NCBI GenBank assembly: GCA_025766275.1
Contig: JAFKAC010000017.1
Span: 930,001-994,000, forward strand
Reading direction: 5' to 3'
DNA from: Lactarius indigo
Taxonomy: Eukaryota; Basidiomycota; Agaricomycetes; Russulales; Russulaceae
DNA length: 64,000 bases
Below the pieces are notes generated by a model. It was not told the DNA's origin. It saw only the letters and a program-made list of their open reading frames with translations, and did not search any database. Of this stretch, positions 1-8,878 are shown in pieces. Numbering within the stretch: position 1 is the stretch's first letter; each line of letters opens with the position of its first letter. The translations under genes and the position numbers were made by a program.

Positions 1-3000
1 AGCTCATAGGAAACGTCTGATAGAACCCTAGTGATCTTAAAGGGTCCATATCACTTCGGAGCTAGCTTGCTTGTGGGGTAGAAAGTTCGAAGGTTGGTCC
101 CTTCTAACCATACTTGATCTCCCTGCTGATAAGGTGTGAACCCCCTTTTCCCTCGTTGCGCCATGAGGCGCTGCGCATGTGCGATGCTATCTTGCGCGTG
201 TTGGCGGAGTATTAGTAACTCTTCTAGTCTTTGGTCCACCGTGGGATTATTGGATGGTTTAGGTGTCCATATAGTTCGCGGTTCCCATCCCATGATGAGT
301 GAGAAGGGGGAGTGTTTGGTAGTGGTGTTTTTCCAGGAATTGTGGGCAAACTGGGCCATCGGTAGGAGTTCTGCCCAGTTGTCCTGTTGCACGTTACACC
401 AGTGTCGTAAATATTGTTCTAGCCACTGGTTGGTGCGTTCTGATTGGCCGTCCGTCTGTGGGTGATATGCGGAAGATATGTTCTGTTGTATTCCTAGCGT
501 TTTGCATAACTGCCTCATGAATGTGGATGCGAATCTTGGATCTTGGTCCAATATGACTTTTCGGGGTAGACCGTAATGAGGGTATACGTGTTGGAGGTAG
601 AGTTTGGCCACTCCTTCTGACGTGATGGTTTCGTTGCATGGTATGAATATTGCCGCCTTTGAGCAGTCGTGGTCGGTGATAGTAAGAATCGAGTCGAATC
701 CCTCTGATAATGGGAGTTTGACTATAAAGTCCATGGCTACCACCTCGAATGGTTCGGCTTCTGGTTCGGTAGTGATGGGGAGTAGATGTGGTTTTTGTCG
801 GTGGGAATTAATCTTGTTGCTTTGGCATGTTGCACATCCTTTGACGTAGGCCTCCACATCTTTACGCATATTTGGCCACCAGAAGTCATGTCGTACCAGT
901 TCTAGGGTGTTTGCAATTCCCGGGTGTCCGGCGCTCGGAGTGTCGTGGAAAAAGGTGATTACCCCCCGTTTAAGATCGTTGTTTCCCACAACAACGAGGG
1001 CGTCGTTCTTCCACCAAAGTCCGTCGTGTTTTTTTAAATTGTGCGGCTCGATCCATGGGAGGAGTGTCGCTTCGTCCATATTTTGCGCGATTTGGGTCCA
1101 TATGTCCATATCGTGCATGGACGTCTGGGTTATTTTGAGGAAGACCTCTTCTGGGAGTACCGTGACATGATCGTTGTCGTTGGTACTGTCGTTGTAATCT
1201 GGTCGTCTTGATAGTGAGTCGGCCTGGGTATTTTTCTTGCCTGAGATGTGTTTGAGTACGAAGTTGTACTCTGATAGTTCTTGAAATTCTTGTGCAACTC
1301 GTCGATTGATTTTTCTGGGCTCCTTCCAGTACTGCAAGTTCGCATGATCTGTGTGGATCATTATCAAGTGGGGGGATCCCACAAGATATGTACGCCAGGT
1401 TCGCAACGCTTTGACAATTGCCAATAGTTCCCTATCGTAGATGTCATAATTGCGTTCTGCTTCGGATAAGGATTCCGAGTAGAACGCGACTGGGTGGAGC
1501 TTGTCGTCTTCTCCCTTCTGATTCAAGACTGCGCCCAGGGCGTATCCTGAGGCATCGACTTCGATTTCGAAGGGTTGGTCGAGTTTCGGGAATAATAGGA
1601 CTGGTTCTGAGCTGATTCGCTCCTTGATGGTGTCAAAAGCTCTTTGTCTGGCCTCTGTCCATTCCCAGGGGACGTCTTTCTTTGTAAGGTCGTGGAGGGG
1701 TCTTGCGATTGTAGAAAACCCCCGTATAAATCGCCGGTAGAAGTTGCAGAATCCTAGGAAGGCTCGTACTTCTTTAAGTGACGCCGGCGCTTTCCATTCT
1801 CGGACTCCTTGAACCTTGACTGGATCCATTCGTAGTTGTCCATGTCCAATGATGAGCCCCAAGTATTCCACCTCGTAGACCTCAAATACGCATTTTTCTG
1901 GTTTGATGTATAGGTCGTGTTTGTCACAGAGGTCGAGGACTTGGTGTAATATCGTTCTGTGGTGGGCGCGGTTGTCTGAGGTTGCGATTAAGATATCGTC
2001 CATGTAGACGATTACTTCTCCCGTCAGAACCAACTCCCGGAAAATGGTGTCCATCATTGTTTGGAACGTGCTTGGGGAATTCGTGAGACCGAAGAACATC
2101 ACTCACGGTTCGAACAGTCCTTGATTCGTCTTAAATGCCACCTTCCATTCATCCCCTTGTTTGATTCGAACATTATTGTACCCCCATCGGATATCGAGTT
2201 TTGAGTAGAGTCTCGCTTCTCGGATTTTGTCGATAAGTTCGGGAATTAGGGGAAGGGGGTAGTGATTCTTCACTGTTAGCTCATTAAGGCGGCGATAGTC
2301 TTGTACTGGACGTAGTTTCCCATCCTTTTTCTTGATGAAGAAGAAGGGGGAAGCGTAAGGGGACTTGAACGGTTGGATGTACTTTTTTTCCAGATGTTCG
2401 GTCATGAATTCCGTTAGCTTCTCATTCTCTGGGATTGTGAGAGGGTATACTTTGCAGTCCATTGTTTCAGGGGCGTTCGGGACTAGGTCTATGGCGTGAT
2501 CCCACGGGCGTGAGGGGGGGAAGCGTTGCGAAGCTTCTTCGCTAAAGACCTTTTGGTGCCTTTGATACTCTTCTGGGACCATTTCTTCGAAGGTTTTCTG
2601 GGGTTTCTTTGCCACTTCTTGTTGCGCCAGTTCTGATGCCGTTGTTGTTTTTCGTAGTCAGATGTAGGGTTCATCCTCTTTTTGCAGTTGTTCCCAGGCT
2701 AATTCGTCCAGTTGATACGTCTCCAATGCCTTGATAGTTGCTTCAAGGGGCATGGCTTCGTCGGACAAATGTAGGCTGGTGATGACTACTGGTTGGAATT
2801 CTTCATCGAGCGTGGCGTCTCGCCAGTGGAATTTGGGCTCAAATGCTGTAAACCAGGGATATCCCAGTATGACTTCGTCGTTTCCTAGGTCGGTGATAAG
2901 GAATCGAAGATTTTGGGTTTTCCCTCCGGTTTTCACGGTGAGGTTGGTGAAGGATGTGATTTCCCCTCCTTGGTTATGAGTTCCATCTACGTTCCATATT

Positions 3001-3209
3001 TTGATGGAGCGTTCAGTCGCTAGCCAGGCTATTTTGAGTCGTTTCAGGAGATTTGCGCTTATAAAATTGTCTGTTGCGCCTGAGTCCACTAGGACGTTTC
3101 GTTCGGCCGTTGCGTGAGCAGATTTGAAAAGTACTGGAATTCGCATAGATTGGAATCTGCTATTGTACACGCTAAGTTTTAATGCTCTAGCCCAGGCCGC
3201 CGGGTTCAA
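1..3209 (-). pseudogene. pol: Chromovirus copy 1 pol, interrupted by three stops
   Basis: Three open segments run on in one frame: 2658-3209 (aspartic protease, DSGATDNF), 2103-2615 (start of reverse transcriptase) and 51-2102 (RT with YMDD, RNase H, and integrase with its HHCC zinc domain and catalytic core). They are separated by TGA codons near 2656, 2103 and 51, where the intact copy 2 reads Arg-Leu, Arg-Val and Arg-Tyr. All three are arginine codons (CGA or CGG) changed to TGA. Homology continues past the last stop to position 1 (in-frame residues YGPF then a match to copy 2), so the 3' part lies outside the window. The TTG-containing overlap with gag is the same as in copy 2. Confidence 0.9.
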
Positions 3210-4912
3210 GTGTTCAGAAAATCCTTTTTTTGCCCGAAGAGTTTGTCCACCATTAATTCTCGTACTTCGGGGGTTTGGGTGAATAGGGCCGCTACTTGGG
3301 CGTCGGCTTGTTCCTCATTGGAAAGGGGGCGCGATGCGGTCATTGAAATGGTAGCGGTGGTTGGGGTAGAGTCGCTTGTGCTTGCGGTTTTGGCTGTAGT
3401 GGTTGACTTTTGAGGACAAAATCTGGAGATGTGTCCTTGTCCTCGGCATCTGAAGCACCTTCCCTCCTTTTGGAGTAGCTTCTTCTCGTCCTCCGTCATT
3501 GCTGCCCTGGCGCGCGTGCGGCTGACGTCCATCGCGTTTGGGTCTCTTGTTTTGTTAAGGGCATTTAGCCACTGGTCGCGGGAGGCCCCTCCCTTCTTGT
3601 CTGTTCTTCCCTTGGTAAGCCTGTCTTTAAGGAGGAGGTATTCCGCCTGTTGGAGCGTGACTGCTGTCTTCCAGTCATCCCAGTCTACAGGGTGATGGAA
3701 CTTGATTGCGTTTATAACTAACGCGTTCGGAAGGCCTTTCTGGAAGATTTCCAGAGTTGTGGCCTCGTCCTTGTTATAGCCCACCTTGTTGGCCAAATTA
3801 GAAAATTTGGCTATGTAGGTATCGATGTCTTCTTTGTCCATTTGTAAGTTCTGAATGGCGTGGCGGGCCTTCTGCTGTTGGGTGGTATCGGTGTACGCCT
3901 GGATAAAGCGTGTTTCTATGGTGTTCCACAGGTTTTTGGCGTTCATGGCTACCCCTCCAACTAGTTGGTCGGCCAGCCATTGTATTTGTTCTTCTACCCA
4001 ATCGTCGACGAGTGGTCCCCGAATATAGGACAGAAGCGTCATGGCTCGTGAATATGGGAGAGTGAGTTGTTGGACGTTTGGGTTCATTCCCCTATACAGG
4101 GCGAATGCATTGAGGAAAGCTCGGCTGGTTTCTCGGTCTCCTGTGAATTCTGGTGGGGGATTTCCCCCGAGTCGTCCGTTTGGTTGAGGGGGTCCTCCAG
4201 CTGCGGGGCCAGCTGCTGCTCCGCTGCCTCCACCTCCAGGCGCGCCGCCTCCACCTCCAGGCGCACCGCCTCCACCTCCAGGCGCACCGCCTCCACCTCC
4301 AGGCGCACCGCCTCCACCTCCAGGCGCACCACCTCCACCTCCAGGCGCACTGCCTCCATGATGGCCTCCTGCGCTTCCCGCAGCGCCTCCTCCGCTTGTC
4401 GGCATACTTCCTCCCACAGGATGTCCTCCACTACCTGCAGGATTCGTTGCCGAGGGGCCTGCGGTTGGTTGCGAGGAGGTGAGGGTGGTGGAGAGTTGGG
4501 TGGTGGACATGTTGGCATACGATGCAAAATCTACAGGCCGTTGAATGGTTGGTGTGAGGGTAGGGTTGTCTAAGTCTGGTTTGGAGGATGGTTCTTCGAC
4601 GTCTGAATCTGCGTCGATGGCACTGATTTGTCCTTTTTCTGGTCCTAATCCAAGGTGTGCAGGGACGGGTTTGTATGAATACCAGGAGTGCTTTGTATCG
4701 GAGTAGGCAACGTAGGCCCAGATATGCTGATCTTCGATGTATTTGATGGGTTCGTATGTGAGTTTGTCAGGGTCGTAAACGTAGTATCCTTCGTCGTGTG
4801 GGGTGTTCCTCCAGAGAGCGGTTCCCTTGATGGATGGTCTTAGGTCATCGTAGGGATGTCGCTCCAGGTACTCCTTGACAAACTGCATTCGGCTGCGGCT
4901 GGTGAGAGCCAC
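3206..4912 (-). CDS. gag: Chromovirus copy 1 Gag polyprotein
   Basis: 568-aa structural protein with an N-terminal region, a central retrotransposon Gag (capsid) domain starting near PPEFTGDRETSRAF, and one CCHC zinc knuckle near the C terminus (CFRCRGQGHISRFC) for RNA binding. A tandem repeat of APGGGGG units (six units, encoded by a 21-bp repeat at about 4226-4351) precedes the capsid domain; copy 2 has four. The reading frame is intact although the pol of this element is broken. The ATG lies only 21 nt inside the LTR boundary, directly after the primer binding site. Confidence 0.88.
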   Translation of the reverse strand: MALTSRSRMQFVKEYLERHPYDDLRPSIKGTALWRNTPHDEGYYVYDPDKLTYEPIKYIEDQHIWAYVAYSDTKHSWYSYKPVPAHLGLGPEKGQISAIDADSDVEEPSSKPDLDNPTLTPTIQRPVDFASYANMSTTQLSTTLTSSQPTAGPSATNPAGSGGHPVGGSMPTSGGGAAGSAGGHHGGSAPGGGGGAPGGGGGAPGGGGGAPGGGGGAPGGGGGAPGGGGSGAAAGPAAGGPPQPNGRLGGNPPPEFTGDRETSRAFLNAFALYRGMNPNVQQLTLPYSRAMTLLSYIRGPLVDDWVEEQIQWLADQLVGGVAMNAKNLWNTIETRFIQAYTDTTQQQKARHAIQNLQMDKEDIDTYIAKFSNLANKVGYNKDEATTLEIFQKGLPNALVINAIKFHHPVDWDDWKTAVTLQQAEYLLLKDRLTKGRTDKKGGASRDQWLNALNKTRDPNAMDVSRTRARAAMTEDEKKLLQKEGRCFRCRGQGHISRFCPQKSTTTAKTASTSDSTPTTATISMTASRPLSNEEQADAQVAALFTQTPEVRELMVDKLFGQKKDFLNT

Positions 4913-4920
4913 GGTGATAG

Positions 4921-4931
4921 AGACTAGACTT
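4921..4931 (-). promoter_or_regulatory. Self-complementary primer binding site, copy 1
   Basis: Coding strand reads AAGTCTAGTCT, two nt inside the LTR edge. It is the exact complement of AGACTAGACTT at 5154-5164 within the adjacent LTR. There is no TGG tRNA 3'-end complement at the LTR boundary. The arrangement matches self-priming in Tf1-type elements. Confidence 0.7.
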
Positions 4932-4933
4932 AA

Positions 4934-5492
4934 TGTAACGCCACTACAGGGGCGTTGAGTGCGACCTGCACTAAGTCAGTCAAACGATTGGTAGTCAAAG
5001 CTCAAAGGCTCGACTTCAGTAGTGGTGATGCACAAGAGTCACAAGGACGCGCGTCACTTGGACTGTAGAGGAGGGCTAAGACACGAAGGTCTAGCTAAGA
5101 CGAGAGTCGGGGTTCTGCGAGACTACGCGTAGACGAGTGTAGTATTACACAAGAAGTCTAGTCTACCGTACAAGCTAGGTGGTACTAGGCTTAAATACGT
5201 TGGTACGAGTGAGGGCGTAAGGTCATCCCTCATCGGAGAACAAAGGCGAAACATAATGGGAACAAAGGACGTCTGTATCGAGAACAAAGGGGAGGATCAC
5301 GCGGGTCTACGCGTGATTGAGAAGTGGACGGAAACTAACACATGTCGAGCTTTATCGAAAGATAACAATGATAAGCAGAGTGCGTGATAGGAACCGGGTA
5401 AACATATTGTCCGCGTAGTCATACAGGGCTTGTAACGTGGAGGTAAAGGAGTTAATGGAAAAAGAAAGGAACGAGTCTGGGAAATCGTAACA
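4934..5492 (-). repeat. LTR (5') of chromovirus copy 1
   Basis: 559 bp; plus strand begins TGTAACGCC and ends ATCGTAACA (TG..CA ends). It is clearly homologous to the 568-bp LTRs of copy 2 with scattered substitutions and small indels. A TTAAATA box on the plus strand (5191-5197, reading TATTTAA on the coding strand) lies 27-33 nt upstream of the predicted start at 5164. Satellite begins at 5493. Confidence 0.9.
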
Positions 5493-6789
5493 CTGACCCT
5501 CCAACACTCTGACTGTCTGACACTCTGACTGTCTGACACTCTGACACTCTGACTCTCTGACACTCTGATGCTCTGACTCTCCGACTTTCTGACACTCCGA
5601 CTCTCTGACTGTCTGACACTCTGACTGTCTGACTGTCTGACTCTCCAACACTCTGACACTCTGACTGTCTGACTGTCTGACTCTCCAACACTCTGACGCT
5701 CTGACTCTCCAACTCTCTGACTGTCTGACTGTCTGACTCTCCGACTCTCTGACTCTCTGACACTCTGACTCTACAACTGTCTGACTGTCTGACTGTCTGA
5801 CTCTCCAACACTCTGACTCTCCAACACTCTGACTGTCTGACTGTCTGACTCTCCAACACTCTGACACTCTGACTCTCTGACTCTCTGACTCTGACTCTCT
5901 GACTCTCAAACTGTCTGACTCTCCGACTCTCTGACTCTCCAACTGTCTGACTCTCCAACTGTCTGACACTCTGACACTCTGACACTCTGACACTCTGACT
6001 CTCCAACTCTCTGACTCTCCAACTCTCTGACTCTATGACTCTCTGACTCTCTGACTCTCTGACACTCTAACTCTCCAACTCTCTGACTCTCTGACTCTCT
6101 GACTCTCCAACACTCTGACTCTCCAACACTCTGACTGTCTGACTGTCTGACTCTCCGACACTCTGACGCTCTGACTCTCCGACACTCTGATGCTCTGACT
6201 CTCCGACTTTCTGACACTCTGACACTCTGACACTCTGACACTCTGACACTCTGACTCTCTGATTGTCTGATTGTCTAACACTCCAACACTCTGACTGTCT
6301 GACTGTCTGACTCTCCAACACTCTGACGCTCCAACTCTCCGACTCTCTGACTCTCTGACTCTCTGACTCTCCAACACTCTGACGCTCCAACTCTCCGACT
6401 CTCTGACTCTCTGACTCTCTGACTCTCCGACACTCTGACTCTCCAACACTCTGACTGTCTGACTGTCTGACTCTCCGACACTCTGATGCTCTGACTCTCC
6501 AACTTTCTGACACTCCGACTCTCTGACTCTCTGACTCTCTGACTCTCTGACTCTCTGATTGTCTGATTGTCTGACACTCCAACACTCTGACTGTCTCACT
6601 GTCTGACTCTCCAACACTCTAATACTCTGACTGTCTGACTGTCTGACTCTCCAACACTCTGACGCTCTGACTCTCCGACTCTCTGACTCTCTGACTCTCC
6701 AACTCTCTAACTCTCCAACACTCTGATTGTCTAACTCTCTGACTCTCGGACACTCTGACGCTCTGACTCTCCAATTCTCTGATTCTCCG
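5493..6789. repeat. 8-bp-unit satellite array, segment 1
   Basis: Tandem octamers of the form CTGACTCT with variants (CTGACACT, CTGACTGT, CCGACTCT, CCAACACT, CTGACGCT). Because 8 is not a multiple of 3, all three minus-strand frames read cyclic versions of one octapeptide, giving long spurious ORFs. The plus strand has TGA in every frame. The segment lies between the LTR of copy 1 and the target duplication of copy 2. Confidence 0.95.
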
Positions 6790-7357
6790 TGTAACGCCAC
6801 TACAGGGGCGTTGAGTACGACCTGTACTAAGTCAGTCTGCTGTCCGGTAGTCAAAGCTCAAAGGCTCGACTTCAGTATAGATGGTGCACAAGAGTCACAA
6901 GGACGCACGTCACTTGGACTGTAGAGGAAGGCTAAGACGCGAAGGCCTAGCGAAGACGAGGATCGGGGAACGAGGAGACTTTGCGAAGACGAGTGTAGTA
7001 TTACACAAAAAGTCTAGTCTACCGTACAAGCTAGGTATAACTAGAGTTAAATAGAAATCGTACTGTATGGCCATTGCAAACAGATGGCGCCATCGCCAAG
7101 TCGAGAAAGAAAGGGACGAACATAAAGGGGACAAAGTAAGGACATTCTGAGAACAAAGGAGAATCACGCGGGGCCGCGCGTGAGAGAGAACAAGTCGGAA
7201 ACTGGCACATGTCAAGCTTTATCAAAAGAGAGCGTCGATAAGCAAGGCGCGTGATAGAAATCGGGTAATCGTAACGTCCGCGTAATCGTACAGGGTTCGT
7301 ATAGTGTGGGAAGGAAGTAGTGATAAGGAAAGAAACGAGTCCAAGAAAATCGTAACA
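6790..7357 (-). repeat. 3' LTR of chromovirus copy 2
   Basis: 568 bp; plus strand starts TGTAACGCC and ends ATCGTAACA. It carries the same internal motifs as the 5' copy, including AAGTCTAGTCT at 7010-7020. Target duplication CTCCG is at 6785-6789. Confidence 0.95.
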
Positions 7358-7370
7358 TTACCCCCCGTCT
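7358..7370 (-). promoter_or_regulatory. Polypurine tract of copy 2
   Basis: The coding strand reads AGACGGGGGGTAA immediately before the TGTTACG start of the 3' LTR. Its position and purine content fit the plus-strand primer of an LTR retrotransposon. Confidence 0.7.
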
Positions 7371-7391
7371 TGGTCTGAAGACGCCTCGACT

Positions 7392-8840
7392 TCAGGACTC
7401 CGGATCGATGAGATCGTAGATGTCGGCATCGAGGTCATTCTCTGGCCACGGAGAAATGTCGAGTCGGCAGTAGTGCGTTTTGAGGAAGAGAAAGGGGCCA
7501 CGTTTGCCACACTTGCGACACATTTCATACTGTGGGCATCGAATCTCGTCATGGTTGGCATCAGTGCGGAAGCACCGCCCGCACCATCTCCCTTGAGTGT
7601 GGGTCGCGATCGTTGGTGGTTCAGGGACGGTGAAGGAGGTGGTGGCCTCTGTAGCCACTGCTTGCCGTATACGTTCATCTGCCTGATAGGTCGTGATCAC
7701 TTCTTCGACCATACCTGCGCGGCGGAATATACACCGATGGGATTGGTGTTCCTGACTTTGGCAGTGCCGACAGGCAGGTCGTGGTCTGGTGGGGCAGTCG
7801 CGTACGATGTGGTGGGGGCTATTGCAGTGATAGCAACGTCGGCGGTGGGGTTTGTCTGCGAGACGGGGGAACTCCAATGGACCTCCACGTCGTGGGGAAA
7901 ATGGGATGGCGTAACGGGAGTGGCGGAGTGGGGCTGGTAGGGCCGTCATACGCGCATATTCGTTGCCGATGATAGCTAGTGCTCCTGCGTACTGAAGGCG
8001 CCTTTTGGTGCTGGCTAACATCAAGTCAACCGTGAGTCGCTCCGCTCGCAGTTTTCGTGCGTCCTCCTCCAGCTTCTCGCACTTCTCGTCGAGTTCTTTG
8101 AGCGCCGAGAGTCCTGTCCTCAGCCTAGTGATCTCGGCCGTGAGACGAGGTGAGTTGAGCTCTATAAGTGTTTCGTCCAGAGCGCAGGCGCGGATGTCAT
8201 GGGGGTCAAAGAACTGCAGCTGTTCCGCTGTAAAGGGCGGTGCCGAGACGTTCGGCCTAAGTGACGAGAGGTAGACTTCCTCTCCGTAGTGGGGTTGTCC
8301 CATACCCATCGTCCCCACTACCTCAGTGAATCCCTTGCGATAGTAGATGTACTTCGCTGGGTTAGATCCACCGTCTGGTAGCGGGATCTGTAATGGGTAG
8401 TACTTGGGGGTGTCAGGAGTGTTTGGAAAGAATGGGGCGCCGGGGTCGTCTGTATCGTTAGGAGGGGAGTCGGGTCGGTCGTAGTCGATGGGGGTATGGA
8501 CGCGAACTGGGGTGAATGGTTCTAAAGGTGGGGGTGGTGTGGATGCTGGGGAGGATGGTGGTGATTGAGGTCGTGGTTCAGGTGGGGGCGTCGACTGTTG
8601 CTGAGGGGGTGGAGTCGGAGAGTACTGCCCTTCTTCTGGTGTTGATGGGGTAAGTTCCCCGGGTTCTCGTTCGATGGGAATGGGGGCGATGATGGTAACA
8701 TGCTGGGGGGACGGTGGTGGTGACAGACGGGGGATATCGGTGAGGTTGATGGTAACAATCCCTCGTTCGAGGGCGGCTTCGAGTTGGGGGTTGCTGAGGA
8801 TGTTGATGAGGGTGGTGTCGGATACTGGGGTGTCGGTCAT
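7392..8840 (-). CDS. Chromovirus ORF3: proline-rich, coiled-coil, multi-zinc-knuckle protein
   Basis: ORF after pol, inside the element, in the position occupied by env in retroviruses. The ATG at 8840 (MTDTPVSD) is 39 nt after the pol stop and gives 482 aa; the frame is open further upstream to 8975, overlapping pol. Visible parts in order: acidic/proline-rich N-terminal third (about residues 45-150), a charged probable coiled coil (LTAEITRLRTGLSALKEL onward), then a Cys/His-rich C-terminal third with CCHC-like knuckles (CYHCNSPHHIVRDC; CRHCQSQEHQSHRC) and two further Cys clusters (CGRC, CRKC). There is no signal peptide or membrane segment, so it is not an envelope protein. Nucleic-acid binding is likely and the role is unknown. 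It is about as intact as gag and pol in this copy. Confidence 0.8.
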   Translation of the reverse strand: MTDTPVSDTTLINILSNPQLEAALERGIVTINLTDIPRLSPPPSPQHVTIIAPIPIEREPGELTPSTPEEGQYSPTPPPQQQSTPPPEPRPQSPPSSPASTPPPPLEPFTPVRVHTPIDYDRPDSPPNDTDDPGAPFFPNTPDTPKYYPLQIPLPDGGSNPAKYIYYRKGFTEVVGTMGMGQPHYGEEVYLSSLRPNVSAPPFTAEQLQFFDPHDIRACALDETLIELNSPRLTAEITRLRTGLSALKELDEKCEKLEEDARKLRAERLTVDLMLASTKRRLQYAGALAIIGNEYARMTALPAPLRHSRYAIPFSPRRGGPLEFPRLADKPHRRRCYHCNSPHHIVRDCPTRPRPACRHCQSQEHQSHRCIFRRAGMVEEVITTYQADERIRQAVATEATTSFTVPEPPTIATHTQGRWCGRCFRTDANHDEIRCPQYEMCRKCGKRGPFLFLKTHYCRLDISPWPENDLDADIYDLIDPES

Positions 8841-8878
8841 TGTTGGGCTGAGGGGTACGGGGCTACGAAAGGGGGTCT

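Larger units (their letters stand above)
1..5492 (-). mobile_element. Ty3/gypsy chromovirus copy 1 (decayed, left end outside window)
   Basis: Order in coding (minus) direction is LTR (4934-5492), 11-nt primer binding site, gag (3206-4912), then pol from 3209 to the left edge. The 3' end of pol, any ORF3 and the other LTR lie outside the window. It is the same family as copy 2 but diverged throughout (LTR 559 versus 568 bp). Pol has three in-frame stops where copy 2 has arginine codons, so this copy is not autonomous. Its LTR abuts the satellite at 5493, so it was inserted at or inside that array. The target duplication cannot be tested because the far end is missing. Confidence 0.93.

Noticed and set aside
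4067..4573. Plus-strand and alternative-frame ORFs opposite the Gag glycine repeat
   Set aside because: They follow from the 21-bp repeat read in the wrong frame; gag is the conserved frame in both copies.
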